Counted from the stretch's first letter, positions 1-8,315 are shown. The stretch is DNA of 64,000 nucleotides from Streptomyces hygroscopicus (GCA_002021875.1 CP018627.1:3720001-3784000); one strand, 5' to 3'. Program-made: numbers and translations. The notes: generated by a model not told the origin, from the letters alone.

Positions 1-383
1 GGGTCCTTCCGGATCGTCTCCGTGACGGCGGCCCACTGGTCAAGCGCGCCGGGGCCGTGGCGGAAGATCCGCGGCCCGTAGGCGGTGCCGGTCAGGTGCC
101 TGCCGTCGACGGAGTACCGGGTCAGACTTGGCGCGTAGTGGGCCGGGAAGGCGAGGTCGTCGCGCCCGGAGAGGTACCAGAGGGCCTCGGCGAAGTTGAA
201 CACCAGATTGGTGCGCCGGACCGGGTGCGTGACCAGGCGGCGCAGCGGGTCGTCCAGGGTGAAGCCGGAACCGATGATCTCCTGGCTGTCGTGGCCGCGA
301 GGGGCGTTACGGAACTGCGGCTCGTCCAGCAGCTCGGCCAGATGGTGCAGGTAGGCGTCCTGGAGCCCCTGGAAGCGGTTCAC
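1..383 (-). CDS. thymidylate synthase-like enzyme, 3' part outside window
   Basis: The gene starts at GTG 383-381, overlapping the TGA of the upstream phosphorylase gene (GTGA), and runs off the left edge, so only about 127 N-terminal residues are visible. The peptide has the layout of thymidylate synthases: a GSGFTLDD strand, a VTHPVRRTN stretch, the EALWYLSG helix that matches the ELLWFL region of ThyA, and a GTAYGPRIF segment corresponding to the LGPVYG region. The catalytic Cys lies beyond the edge. ThyA relatives in secondary metabolism methylate or hydroxymethylate pyrimidine nucleotides (MilA and BcmA are known examples). Tight coupling to a nucleoside-phosphorylase-like gene favours that role over housekeeping dTMP synthesis. 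The family call is firm; the substrate is inferred. Confidence 0.75.
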   Translation of the reverse strand, partial: MNRFQGLQDAYLHHLAELLDEPQFRNAPRGHDSQEIIGSGFTLDDPLRRLVTHPVRRTNLVFNFAEALWYLSGRDDLAFPAHYAPSLTRYSVDGRHLTGTAYGPRIFRHGPGALDQWAAVTETIRKD

Positions 384-1210
384 AGCAGGTCCTCGGGAAA
401 GGAGGAGAACATGTCGCGGTGGTTGCCGGTCGCGACGCGCGCGCAGCCGCACTCCTCGGCGGGGGCGTCGCCGAGGGTGGCCAGTCCTGCCTCGATGATG
501 CGCTCGAAGTGCTCGCGTCCGTCGGCGATCGCCTGCCGGGAGCGGGCGCGGAACACGTCGGGGTCCTGCTCCGCCTCGTTCTTCATGTCGTGGTAGGAGT
601 CGATCGCCACCGCGATGGCGGCGTAATGCCGCCGGCGCAGCCGCGCCAGGGTGAACTCGGGGTCCAGGGTCTGCCCGACCAGCCGGACGCCCAGCTTTTC
701 CATCAGGCTCAGCTCGGCGTCCGTCTCGATGCGGGCAAAGCCGTAGAAGTTGAAGTACACCCCGCTCTCGTGCACGGCCGTCCCGGTCTCGCGCGCCCCG
801 CGGAGCAGCAGCGAGCGCAGCAGGGGGCAGAACGCCGGGACGACGTGCGCGTTGCTGAAACGGTTATCGCGCGGCGGCAGGCTGATGCCGGGACCCGAGA
901 AGCTGATCAGGTCGTGCGGGACGACGAGGTCGCCGCCGCGCACCGCCTTGTCGACGCCGCCGACGACGAAGGTACCGATCTGGTGGTCCACGTCCAACTC
1001 GTCGAAGGCACTCTGGTTGGCCTGGTAGGGAATCTCCCAGCTCGGTGTGCGCCGGCCGGGGAAGCGGCCGTAGAGGAAGTGGGTCTCCACCCCGTGCAGG
1101 GCACCGCTGAAGATGCGGTCCACCGGGCCGTAAGGAGTGACCACCCGGTTGTGGCGGAACTCCTTCTCCCGGATGAGGTTCTCGGCGCGCAGGACGACTC
1201 CGAGCTTCAT
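380..1210 (-). CDS. MTAP/PNP-like nucleoside phosphorylase family protein
   Basis: The protein has 276 residues, typical of the purine nucleoside phosphorylase/MTAP superfamily. Characteristic stretches are the central IGTFVVGGVDKAVRGGDLVV segment, equivalent to the glycine-rich region followed by a PGDLVVP strand, and the later YFNFYGFARIETDAEL segment, equivalent to the substrate-binding region with its E-T acids. The ATG at 1210-1208 overlaps the stop of the HPr-kinase-like gene (ATGA), and the stop overlaps the next gene (GTGA), so translation is probably coupled. Likely reaction: N-glycosidic bond cleavage by phosphate, or by water, on a nucleoside made or modified by the operon. Methylthioadenosine salvage is less likely in this context. 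The final 30 residues are cysteine-containing and unlike canonical MTAP. Confidence 0.7.
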   Translation of the reverse strand: MKLGVVLRAENLIREKEFRHNRVVTPYGPVDRIFSGALHGVETHFLYGRFPGRRTPSWEIPYQANQSAFDELDVDHQIGTFVVGGVDKAVRGGDLVVPHDLISFSGPGISLPPRDNRFSNAHVVPAFCPLLRSLLLRGARETGTAVHESGVYFNFYGFARIETDAELSLMEKLGVRLVGQTLDPEFTLARLRRRHYAAIAVAIDSYHDMKNEAEQDPDVFRARSRQAIADGREHFERIIEAGLATLGDAPAEECGCARVATGNHRDMFSSFPEDLL

Positions 1211-2259
1211 GCGGTCACCGTCCAGGCGGCCATGGCGGAGGAGACCGGTGCGACGGCGCGGGCGAAGTCCAGGAAGGCGTCCACCCAGCCACTGACCGGG
1301 TGGGTGAAGCGGAAGAACCGCAGCGAGCCCACCACGGAGCCGAGGACGTCGGCGGTGAGTGAGGGCGGCGGGGCGCCAAGGGCGTCGATCAGGTCGAAAC
1401 GCCGTCGGTCGGCGGCATCCTCCAGGTATGCGCGCAGCACGGTGACTGCCTCCTTGTCGTCCAGTGCGTGATCGCCCGATCGGTGCCGTACGGATCGATC
1501 CGGGTCGCTGACCAGCTCGATGAGCACGTGGGCCGGAGCCTGGACCTGTACCGAGCCGCCTATCCGCTCGACCGCTCCGGGGGCCAGGAACCGCTTGCCG
1601 GGGCGGTTGGAGGGGTGCGCGCCGGTCGCCTCGGCGAGCCGGGCCGCCGAGAGCACCGGTCGGTGCTCGCCCAGTGACTCCATCCGGATGCCCACCGAGC
1701 GCGGCCCGCCGACCATCCGCCAGCCCTCCGGGCCTGCGACGAGCAGGACGTCGTCGTTGGAGATCAGTGCGCCGCCGCTTCGGACCAGGGACAGCGCGGC
1801 GGTGGTCTTCCCGGCCATCTTCTCGCCCGTCAGGATGATCCCGGTGCCCGCCAGTTCCACGGCCGCGCCGTGCAGCGGGACGGCGCCCGCCCCGATCGCC
1901 ACCGCCCGGCTGAGGGTCCGGGCATACCGAAGGCCGATCACCGGCAGCCACTCGGCCTCGGCGCAGAGCACGGTGATCCGGCGAGCGGCCGTGTCGAAGT
2001 CCGTGCGGTGCGCGGGGGTGCCGTCCGGTTCGGCCTCCGCCGTGCCACCGGCGGGTCCCCGGACCAGGTCCAGCTGCCAGTGGCTCTCCGGGGCGGGTGG
2101 CGTGCGCAGAGACCGTCCGTCCGGGCCGCAGGAGGGCGGGAAGAAGGGAGCGGCCAGTTCCTCCAGCGCGGCCACCGTACGGGGGTCTCCGGTGACGGTC
2201 AGCGTGATACCGGCCGCCGGAACGGCCAGCAGACGGGACGTCGAGCTCTTGGTCGTCAT
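1207..2259 (-). CDS. HPr kinase/phosphorylase-like P-loop protein
   Basis: This 350-residue protein has a Walker A loop TGEKMAGKTT at about residues 144-153 inside a hydrophobic strand (GIILTG), and an acidic SNDD at 167-170 in the place of the HprK metal-binding region. This is the HprK-like ATPase type often found in actinobacterial natural-product operons, where it is thought to phosphorylate a small molecule or peptide rather than HPr. The N-terminal 120 residues are Ala/Pro-rich and not recognised. ATG 2259 overlaps the upstream stop (ATGA) and the gene ends within the next start, so it sits in a continuous translational chain. A kinase role is inferred from the fold. Confidence 0.7.
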   Translation of the reverse strand: MTTKSSTSRLLAVPAAGITLTVTGDPRTVAALEELAAPFFPPSCGPDGRSLRTPPAPESHWQLDLVRGPAGGTAEAEPDGTPAHRTDFDTAARRITVLCAEAEWLPVIGLRYARTLSRAVAIGAGAVPLHGAAVELAGTGIILTGEKMAGKTTAALSLVRSGGALISNDDVLLVAGPEGWRMVGGPRSVGIRMESLGEHRPVLSAARLAEATGAHPSNRPGKRFLAPGAVERIGGSVQVQAPAHVLIELVSDPDRSVRHRSGDHALDDKEAVTVLRAYLEDAADRRRFDLIDALGAPPPSLTADVLGSVVGSLRFFRFTHPVSGWVDAFLDFARAVAPVSSAMAAWTVTA

Positions 2260-3173
2260 CGCAGGACTTTCAGGATTGTGAGGCCTTCGGCCTCGAAGTC
2301 GGGGTCGTCGGTGCGCCGTGCCGCGGTCAGCGTGCTGACCGCGCAGGACAGGCGGGCGAAGTCGAGCAGGACCGGGTCGGGCGGTCCCGGGTCCGTGCCC
2401 CGCTCCTGGCGGTAGGCGGCGGTGAACGCCGTGCGGCCGCCCCTGATCGCTGCCAGCTCCCGGTCCCACAGCCTCTGCAGGTCGACTTCGAACGGGCCGA
2501 GCGCGGCCCGCTCGAAGTCGAAGACCACCTCGCGGCCCCCGGCCCCGCGGGCGACGTTGCGCAGGGAGAAGTCGCCGTGCAGCAGCACCCGCGGAGCGGT
2601 CACCGAACGCCGTCCGGCCTCTCGCACCAGCGTGCTCAGGGCGGGTTCGGCCAGCCGCCCGCGGATCAACCCGTACAGGTCCGGCGCTTCGGCGGCCAGC
2701 GCCGACAGGTGCGTTTCGAGATGCGCCTCGCAGGGCGTCTGGTCCTGCAGCGGCGCGGCGCCGGGTGGAGCCGTCTCGTGCACGGCGGCCAGTAGGCGGC
2801 CCGCAGCCGCGGCGGAGTCGGCGGTCGGCGGGAGCGGGACGAGGCGTTCCCAGTCGAAGACCGCGTATCCGCCGAGGTCCGGGGCCGTTCCGCTGTCCAG
2901 CAGGCGCGTGCTGCACGCCGAACCGAGCGATCGGGCGACCAGCCGTTCGACGACCGCCCGGTCCTGTCGTGCGTAGAGCTTCACGAAGATCTCGCGCCTG
3001 CGGGCCGTGCCGCGGAACCAGGCGTTCGCCGACCTCTCCTTGAAGCTGTCGGCTCGCATCTGGACCAGGTGCTCGGCACCGATCCGTGCCGCCATCCGGT
3101 CGGCCACCCGCTGCGGCACCAGGTCGACCAGTGCCCCGTCGAGGACGCCGCCCTTCCCGGGCAGCGCGGTCAC
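2256..3173 (-). CDS. aminoglycoside/choline phosphotransferase-fold kinase
   Basis: The product is 305 residues long. GTG 3173 overlaps the radical SAM stop codon (GTGA). The kinase core is clear: a lysine strand IFVKLY near residue 65, the Brenner motif LLHGDFSLRN at 197-206 (catalytic D201, metal ligand N206) and the metal-binding VFDFE around 217-221. The length is normal for the APH family. Such enzymes phosphorylate hydroxyls of antibiotics, sugars or pathway intermediates, or provide self-resistance. Lying between a radical SAM gene and an HprK-like gene in one operon, it may act on a pathway intermediate or the final product. No specific substrate can be read from the sequence. Confidence 0.8.
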   Translation of the reverse strand: MTALPGKGGVLDGALVDLVPQRVADRMAARIGAEHLVQMRADSFKERSANAWFRGTARRREIFVKLYARQDRAVVERLVARSLGSACSTRLLDSGTAPDLGGYAVFDWERLVPLPPTADSAAAAGRLLAAVHETAPPGAAPLQDQTPCEAHLETHLSALAAEAPDLYGLIRGRLAEPALSTLVREAGRRSVTAPRVLLHGDFSLRNVARGAGGREVVFDFERAALGPFEVDLQRLWDRELAAIRGGRTAFTAAYRQERGTDPGPPDPVLLDFARLSCAVSTLTAARRTDDPDFEAEGLTILKVLR

Positions 3174-4435
3174 TTCGGCTTGCCGATCCAGGTGCACAAG
3201 TAGTCCATGTGCACCAGGCGTTTGTCGGTCGGCACCGTGGGCTGCTGCGGGAACTCTTGCTTGGGCGCGACGTCCTTGGGGCAGTACGGGTCCCGCACGA
3301 ACAGCGAGCGCTTGCCCGTCTCGTGCGCATGGTGCAGGTAGGAGCGTCCGGCGCAACCGCCGCGGCAGGACTGCAGCAGCTCGCAGCCTTCGCACCCTTC
3401 CAGCAGGTGTGGGTTGGCGTTGCGGCGGCGGAAGGAGGCGAACTGCGGAGAGCGGATGATGTCGTAGAGGTTGTCGACCCGCAGGTCGCCCACCTTGTAG
3501 TCGTGCAGGTACACGCAGGGCGAGACCGGGATGCGTCCGTCAGGTGTTATGGAGTGGATGCGGAACGAGGTCCGGCCGCAGGGGCAGCCCTTGGCGTTCT
3601 GGTAGTCCGTCACCGCGGCGATCGGCGGCTCGCCGAGGTCGACCGGAGAGCAGTGCTTCATCAGGAAGGAGAAGCCCTCGTAGTACTGCTCAGCAGGCAG
3701 GAGCGAGTCCATGTGTTTGGACTCCACGGGCTTGATGGGGTTGATCCGCAGGTGCGCGTCGTACTTGACCGCCAGTTCCAGCAGGCCTTCCAGGTGGGCC
3801 TGGGTGAAGTTCCAGTTCATCGCGCACATGATGATCGAGTGGTCGAGGCCGTACTCCTTGGCCAGCTCGAGGGTGCGGATCGCCTGCTTGTAGATCTTCG
3901 CGCCGCGGTTGGCGTTGTGCTCGTCCTCGAACGGGGAGTCGAAGCTGATGTCGAGGTCGTTGAGCCGGCGCCAGCTCGCGTTGTGGTCACGCTCCAGGTG
4001 CAGGGCCGTGATACCGGAGGTGGTGAGTCCCACGATGATGCCGGCGTCGGTCAGACCGTCGATGATCCTCGGCAGCAGGGTGTTCTTGGGGTTCGGCCCG
4101 TTGGTGAAGAGCGGTTCGTTGCCGCCCAGGTTCACCGTCTCGACGTCGTTGGCCGCCAGCTGCTCGACGATGCGGTCGACGATTTCGGGTGTGAAGTCCA
4201 TGCCTTTTTCGCGGGCGGACATCGAGTAGCAGTGGGTGCAGCGGTAGGGACAGTCGTTGCCGAGCGTCCAGCCGATGTTCTTGATGTCGATCGGGCACTC
4301 GTCCGCGTCCTCATGCTCGATCGGGCCCACCGGCCGGGTGAAGTGCTCTTTCGCGTCGATCACCGCAAGCGGGAGCGACTTGCGCTGCCAGGGGAGTTCC
4401 ACTTTGGCGCTCTGCTCTTCGGACACGTTGACCAC
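3170..4435 (-). CDS. radical SAM/SPASM-domain enzyme
   Basis: The protein has 421 residues. The radical SAM cluster motif CPYRCTHC supplies C62, C66 and C69 (CX3CX2C), followed by a GGNEPLF strand that matches the SAM-binding GGE-type motif. The C-terminal half carries a cysteine pattern typical of SPASM/twitch domains: C284, C286, C307, C348, C351, C357, C361 and C385, enough for two auxiliary iron-sulphur clusters. SPASM enzymes modify peptides, or less often aminoglycosides and other small molecules. GTG 4435 has AAGG just upstream; a second GTG at 4426 is an alternative start. The gene sits 61 bases downstream of the B12-type radical SAM gene and overlaps the phosphotransferase start, so it is in the same operon. 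Confidence 0.88.
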   Translation of the reverse strand: MVNVSEEQSAKVELPWQRKSLPLAVIDAKEHFTRPVGPIEHEDADECPIDIKNIGWTLGNDCPYRCTHCYSMSAREKGMDFTPEIVDRIVEQLAANDVETVNLGGNEPLFTNGPNPKNTLLPRIIDGLTDAGIIVGLTTSGITALHLERDHNASWRRLNDLDISFDSPFEDEHNANRGAKIYKQAIRTLELAKEYGLDHSIIMCAMNWNFTQAHLEGLLELAVKYDAHLRINPIKPVESKHMDSLLPAEQYYEGFSFLMKHCSPVDLGEPPIAAVTDYQNAKGCPCGRTSFRIHSITPDGRIPVSPCVYLHDYKVGDLRVDNLYDIIRSPQFASFRRRNANPHLLEGCEGCELLQSCRGGCAGRSYLHHAHETGKRSLFVRDPYCPKDVAPKQEFPQQPTVPTDKRLVHMDYLCTWIGKPK

Positions 4436-4496
4436 GGCCTTTCCGTAAAAGGGAGAACTCTCCAGCGGCGGGAGGAGTAGGGGCAGTCGGAGGGGA

Positions 4497-6089
4497 TCAG
4501 CACAGAAAGGGGTTGTCGTCCGCGTCGTAGACGAGTCCGACCTCGCAATACGCCTCCTCCACCTGCGTGTCGAGCTTCCGGTAGTGGGGGGCGGTGCGGG
4601 CGATCTCTGCCTCGACCAGGTCGTGGATCTCCTCTTCCAGGTGCGCGGTGGCCGTGGGCCCGGTGGCGACGTCGAGCAGCAGGCGGAAGAGATCCAGGTC
4701 CGTCTCGCGCAGTTCGACGGAGAGTCTGTGCATCAGGGCGAGTTCGGCGTCGTCCAAGGCCTTGGGGGCGGAAAGCGGGTCGATGGCCTTGTCGTAGACC
4801 GCCGCGTGCTCCTTCTGCCAGCGCTTGAGCGCGCCGTAGACGCACCGCACCCGGGGATCCAGCACGTCGTAGCGGGTGTTGCCGAGCGCGTCCTGGTCAA
4901 TCTGCAGCCCGCCGCGCCTGGTCAGCGTCCTGGTGAAGCGGGTGCCGGCCGCGGCGTACATCTCGGTGAAGATGCCCTTGGAAATCGTCCACGAATAGTG
5001 GCGCATCGCGGCGTAGTTGTCCTCCAGTTCCGCCAGCGTGGTGCGGTCGTCGAAGAGGATGTGCCCGGCCTGGACGTAGATGCCGTGCGCCCGGAAGCGG
5101 TCCAGAGCGGCGAAGTTCTGCTCCACAGTGGCGCGTTTGGCCATCCGGCGCAGGGCGGAGGGGGAGAAGTTCTCGATACCGCAGGAGAAGGAGAAGAAAC
5201 CGGCCCGGGCCAGCTCCCGGACCACGTCCTCCTCGGCGCGGTCGGCACGTATCGAGCCGCGCAGCCGGGGGCTCACTCCGCGGGACTCGAATTCGTCGGC
5301 GAGTTCGGCGCACCAGGCGGCGTCCCGCGGCGGTTCGACCAGCGAGTCGTCGATGACCTTGAAATACCGGGCGCCCTGTTCCCATAGCCGCTCGATCTCG
5401 TCGGCGACGTCCCGGATGCTGCGCTGGCGCCAGGTCGGTCCGCCGCCGACCCGCTCGAAGGCGATGATGGAGCAGAACGTGCAGGTGGCCTGGCATCCGC
5501 GAGCTGTCTGCAGGTGCACAAGGCTGCGCCGCGCGATCGTCAGGTCGAGTGTGTCGCGGTGCGGGTGCGGCAACTGTGCGAAGGGGAGCTTGGGGGCGGG
5601 CTCGGCGTTGTGCCGCTGGGTCCCGTCGGTGTCGCGGAAGCTCAGACCCGGAATGCGTTCCAGCGACGGGGTGCCGGTACACACGTGTTGGGCGAGCATC
5701 CGCATCGGCAACTCGCCCTCGCCGCGCACCACCGCGTCGAATCCGGCCTCCAGGAACTCCGCGGCGTGGAAGGTCGGACCGTAGCCCCCTGCCACCGTCA
5801 CCGGCCGGACCCCGGCCCGGCGCACCAGCCGCATGGCCTCGATGGCAGGCATCATGTTGCTGCGGTAGCAGGCGAAGCCCACCAGCGCGGGGCGAGCATC
5901 GACGATGCGCCGCGCCAGCGCCTCCACGTCGATACCCTGCAGCCAGCCGTCGATGAGCGCGACCTCGTACCCTTCCTGACGCAGGTAGGCGGCGAGGTAC
6001 CCAAGACCGAGGTTTTCCTCCGCGGTGCGGTGCGTGACCGGCGAGGGCGTGGCCAGCACAATGCGGTCCGGCCCATTCCGTTTGCTCAT
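4497..6089 (-). CDS. cobalamin-binding-type radical SAM enzyme
   Basis: The product is 530 residues from ATG 6089, chosen because a GAGGG lies 10-14 bases upstream; an in-frame extension to about 6203 looks non-coding. Residues 8-140 form a Rossmann-like B12-binding domain (ALIDGW, LVGFACYRSNM, VTVAGGYGPTF, AVVRGEGE). The classical DxHxxG cobalamin ligand motif is absent, as in many class B radical SAM enzymes. The radical SAM motif CQATCTFC gives C199, C203 and C206. Class B enzymes mostly methylate unreactive carbons or carry out other carbon-centred chemistry. This is the first gene of the operon that contains the SPASM enzyme, two kinase-like proteins and two nucleoside enzymes. Confidence 0.85.
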   Translation of the reverse strand: MSKRNGPDRIVLATPSPVTHRTAEENLGLGYLAAYLRQEGYEVALIDGWLQGIDVEALARRIVDARPALVGFACYRSNMMPAIEAMRLVRRAGVRPVTVAGGYGPTFHAAEFLEAGFDAVVRGEGELPMRMLAQHVCTGTPSLERIPGLSFRDTDGTQRHNAEPAPKLPFAQLPHPHRDTLDLTIARRSLVHLQTARGCQATCTFCSIIAFERVGGGPTWRQRSIRDVADEIERLWEQGARYFKVIDDSLVEPPRDAAWCAELADEFESRGVSPRLRGSIRADRAEEDVVRELARAGFFSFSCGIENFSPSALRRMAKRATVEQNFAALDRFRAHGIYVQAGHILFDDRTTLAELEDNYAAMRHYSWTISKGIFTEMYAAAGTRFTRTLTRRGGLQIDQDALGNTRYDVLDPRVRCVYGALKRWQKEHAAVYDKAIDPLSAPKALDDAELALMHRLSVELRETDLDLFRLLLDVATGPTATAHLEEEIHDLVEAEIARTAPHYRKLDTQVEEAYCEVGLVYDADDNPFLC

Positions 6090-6162
6090 GGGGTTCAGGA
6101 TCGCCCTCGGCGATCTTTGCCGGGTCGGCGTCGGATCGCCGCCGGACACGCACTCGCGAACT

Positions 6163-6258
6163 TCACTGCATTCCCCTGGCCCGTGACGCCGACGACCCAG
6201 CAAGCTGCACAGAGAGAAGGGAGATGACTAGTAGGACTCCGTTAGAGGTGGTTTTCAT
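6163..6258 (-). CDS. possible small leader or precursor peptide
   Basis: This is a 31-codon frame from ATG 6258, upstream of and on the same strand as the B12 radical SAM gene. The product starts MKTTSNGVLLVISLLSVQL and ends near SRARGMQ, so it has a hydrophobic centre and a basic tail. No good ribosome binding site is visible, and in DNA this GC-rich a short frame can occur by chance. It is listed only because radical SAM operons often carry a small peptide gene ahead of the enzymes. It could equally be untranslated leader. Confidence 0.2.
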   Translation of the reverse strand: MKTTSNGVLLVISLLSVQLAGSSASRARGMQ

Positions 6259-6729
6259 CTATTTTGCGTTGCCGCAACTACCTCACTGGAGTGCTTGCGT
6301 CTCTAGGGTGACAGATCGGTGGGGGCGACTACGGAGCCGATCGCCCATGCGGGCAATCTTTGGAATGAGACGGAACTTGCTGGGATGAAACGAGCATTTG
6401 AGGCACCACCTCAGTCACTCTGAGTGCGAGAGAAGCCGTCGCCCCAATGGTCATGTCTCGACACTGCGACCTGTTGGGATGAAACAGGCTTCGTAGATGA
6501 AAACGACCCCTTAAAGAGCATTTTGTCCCGGCGGGGTTGTTTGGTGGCGCTTCGGAGGGTGAGTGGACCTGCGGCTGCTGAGATGAAAGTGGTCTATGAG
6601 GTCTGCGGGACAGGAGACTCCATAGATTTGCCTGTTTGAGCCGAGTCGCTCCTGTCTGATCCCAAAGCGCCCCCGGTTGACGCCGTTTGCGCCCTAGGGA
6701 GATGCCGCGCCCGACGGTACTACCGAAAC
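6259..6729. other. gap with scattered GATGAAA repeats, no convincing gene
   Basis: No open frame here has coding character. The stretch is less GC-rich than its surroundings. It contains GATGAAA at 6384, 6478, 6496 and 6582, three of them in a similar context (GCTGGGATGAAAC, GTTGGGATGAAAC, GCTGAGATGAAAG) roughly 94-104 bases apart. It separates the radical SAM operon from the Rhs tip and may hold the promoter of the minus-strand operon near its left end. Confidence 0.4.
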
Positions 6730-7281
6730 ATGACGCGACAGCGCCACTTCCGCTACTACGACCCGGAAATCGCCCGCTACATCACGCAGGATCCCCTCGG
6801 TCTCAGACCGGCATCCAACCCTGGCGCTTACGTGCACAATCCGTACACGTGGAGCGACCCGCTCGGCCTCGCACCCAAGTGCCCTGTAGCGAAGGCCAAG
6901 GCTGCCGTGGACAAGATCATCGATCGCGCCCAAGAGGGCAAGCTGAGAAAGTCCACCAACTACCATCCACACTTCGACAACGACGAACGAGTCTTGGAGA
7001 TCCTGAAGAACCCGGACGCGGTATACCTATCCGAAGGAAACCGCGGAAATCTCATTTTCCGACAAGGCGATGACATCGTGGTCACGAAGGGGGCAGGTGC
7101 TGGCGCAGGCGATGTCATCACCGCCTACGGCCCATCCGGAGTCAAGGGCGAATCCGGAGCCGAAGCGCTGGGCGGATCACCCACGGATCCCGGACACCCG
7201 GTAACCCATGACGACATCGTGAACGGTAAAATCCCAGACACCAGGGGCGGCCACATGGCACCCGCCAAGCAGATCCGATGA
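6730..7281 (+). CDS. orphan Rhs C-terminal tip with polymorphic toxin domain
   Basis: The product is 183 residues. Residues 6-49 match the end of an Rhs/YD-repeat core (FRYYDPEIARYITQDPLGL, then YVHNPYTWSDPLGL), the boundary at which Rhs proteins switch to a variable toxin. The remaining 134 residues form a small basic domain with KSTNYHPHFDND and a GDVITAYGPSG stretch followed by a His-containing tail. This looks like a compact RNase-type (BECR-like) toxin, but the catalytic class is not certain. The several hundred residues of YD repeats expected upstream are absent. The following gene starts 10 bases after the stop, the usual toxin-immunity layout. It may be a silent cassette or a decayed end of an Rhs locus. 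Confidence 0.65.
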   Translation: MTRQRHFRYYDPEIARYITQDPLGLRPASNPGAYVHNPYTWSDPLGLAPKCPVAKAKAAVDKIIDRAQEGKLRKSTNYHPHFDNDERVLEILKNPDAVYLSEGNRGNLIFRQGDDIVVTKGAGAGAGDVITAYGPSGVKGESGAEALGGSPTDPGHPVTHDDIVNGKIPDTRGGHMAPAKQIR

Positions 7282-7291
7282 GGCAACAGTC

Positions 7292-8053
7292 ATGGTGAGG
7301 TTCTCGATCGGCGACACCGTGAATGCTGAAACCACGCGGAATTCGCTGACATTTACTCCGCGATTCGACTTCATCGATCTTCAGGTGATCGTCGCCGCGT
7401 ATACGGGCCCGAACGAGCGCGAACAGCATCTGGCCCACACATTCGGCAGCATGCAGTGGCTGTGGTCGGAGAATGACGAGTTCCGGTTCGACCAGGACAG
7501 TCGGGAGCTGTCCCACGCCACGTTCTTCGTGCCCCGGGATTCCGCTCCCTCCCCCCTCTGCCACCGTGCGCCCCATGAGCCACAGCGACTCCCCGGCGGG
7601 CTGCGTGCAGACACCGCACAGAACTTCGCCCTCCCCCAGGCAACGATCTTCTGCTGCGACCCTGAAGCGGCAGAGTTGCGGTGCTACCGGGACCTCAGTG
7701 TTCTCGACGGAGAACCGGGAACCCTGATCGGTATCGCCCCCGACGTGGGCCTCCTCATTAAGGGAGGCTCGGTAGCCGGCTGGAGCCTCACCGATCCCGT
7801 GCGGTACCTGACAGATGGTTTCGCAGACCCTGAGGCCACGCCGCCGTCTCACACCACCCGGCTCCGGCTGGCCGAGTGTCTCAACCTGGTCACCGCGCCG
7901 CTCATCGACGAGGTGATGGACCAGGACGCGGACACCTGGCACAGGCTCCGGGCAATCGAGCGCGACCTGCGCGAGCAACAGGACGACCGGAACCGCGCGG
8001 CCATCATGCACCGGGTGATCAGTCGTCTGATCGAGGACTACGAGTCTTACTGA
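7292..8053 (+). CDS. probable immunity protein for the Rhs tip toxin
   Basis: This 253-residue protein has no family I can name and no signal peptide or membrane segment, so it is probably cytoplasmic. It is acidic overall, which suits an inhibitor of a basic nuclease. The C-terminal 60 residues are helical and charged (DTWHRLRAIERDLREQQ). ATG 7292 follows a GAGG 11 bases upstream and lies just after the toxin tip, in the place where immunity genes lie in Rhs and CDI loci. The function is inferred from position only. The end of the gene touches an IS630 remnant on the other strand. Confidence 0.55.
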   Translation: MVRFSIGDTVNAETTRNSLTFTPRFDFIDLQVIVAAYTGPNEREQHLAHTFGSMQWLWSENDEFRFDQDSRELSHATFFVPRDSAPSPLCHRAPHEPQRLPGGLRADTAQNFALPQATIFCCDPEAAELRCYRDLSVLDGEPGTLIGIAPDVGLLIKGGSVAGWSLTDPVRYLTDGFADPEATPPSHTTRLRLAECLNLVTAPLIDEVMDQDADTWHRLRAIERDLREQQDDRNRAAIMHRVISRLIEDYESY

Positions 8054-8315
8054 TCTTTTCGTAAGTTCGGTGGGTGTGGTGGGCCGATGGTCAGGCCGGT
8101 ATGGGCCAGGAATGACCATGGCAGTCGGGGGTTAGCGTTGATGCGGTGAATGCCTTGCTCCGTGGCGTCGGCGACATCGGCGAGGTGGTCGCCGGCGAGG
8201 TTGGCGAGTTCACGCTTCTTGAGCGAGGACCACAGCAGTTCCACCGGGTTCAGCTCGGGAGCGTAGGCGGGTAATCGTTCCAGGGTGAGCCAGTCCTGTT
8301 CGGCGACCCAGGCCC
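8047..8315 (-). pseudogene. IS630-family transposase, C-terminal fragment
   Basis: About 85 residues of a DDE transposase end remain, with the signature LPAYAPELNPVE followed by LLWSSLKKRELANL, where the E of PVE is the last catalytic residue. The N-terminal part is missing: the fragment stops exactly at the left terminal repeat of the neighbouring IS (8316). The motif style differs from the IS630 fragment on the other side of that IS, so the two halves probably come from different elements. Confidence 0.8.

Noticed and set aside
2260..3330. Long N-terminal extension of the HPr-kinase-like gene through the phosphotransferase region
   Set aside because: The ATG at 2259 overlaps the phosphotransferase stop exactly, and the extension translates to Arg/Gly/Pro-rich shadow sequence.
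3086..4480. 464-codon plus-strand frame opposite the SPASM radical SAM gene
   Set aside because: It has no recognisable domain, and its length follows from the codon bias of the real gene on the other strand.
6360..6600. CRISPR array
   Set aside because: The repeated blocks are short, imperfect and unevenly spaced, and no cas gene is present in the window.
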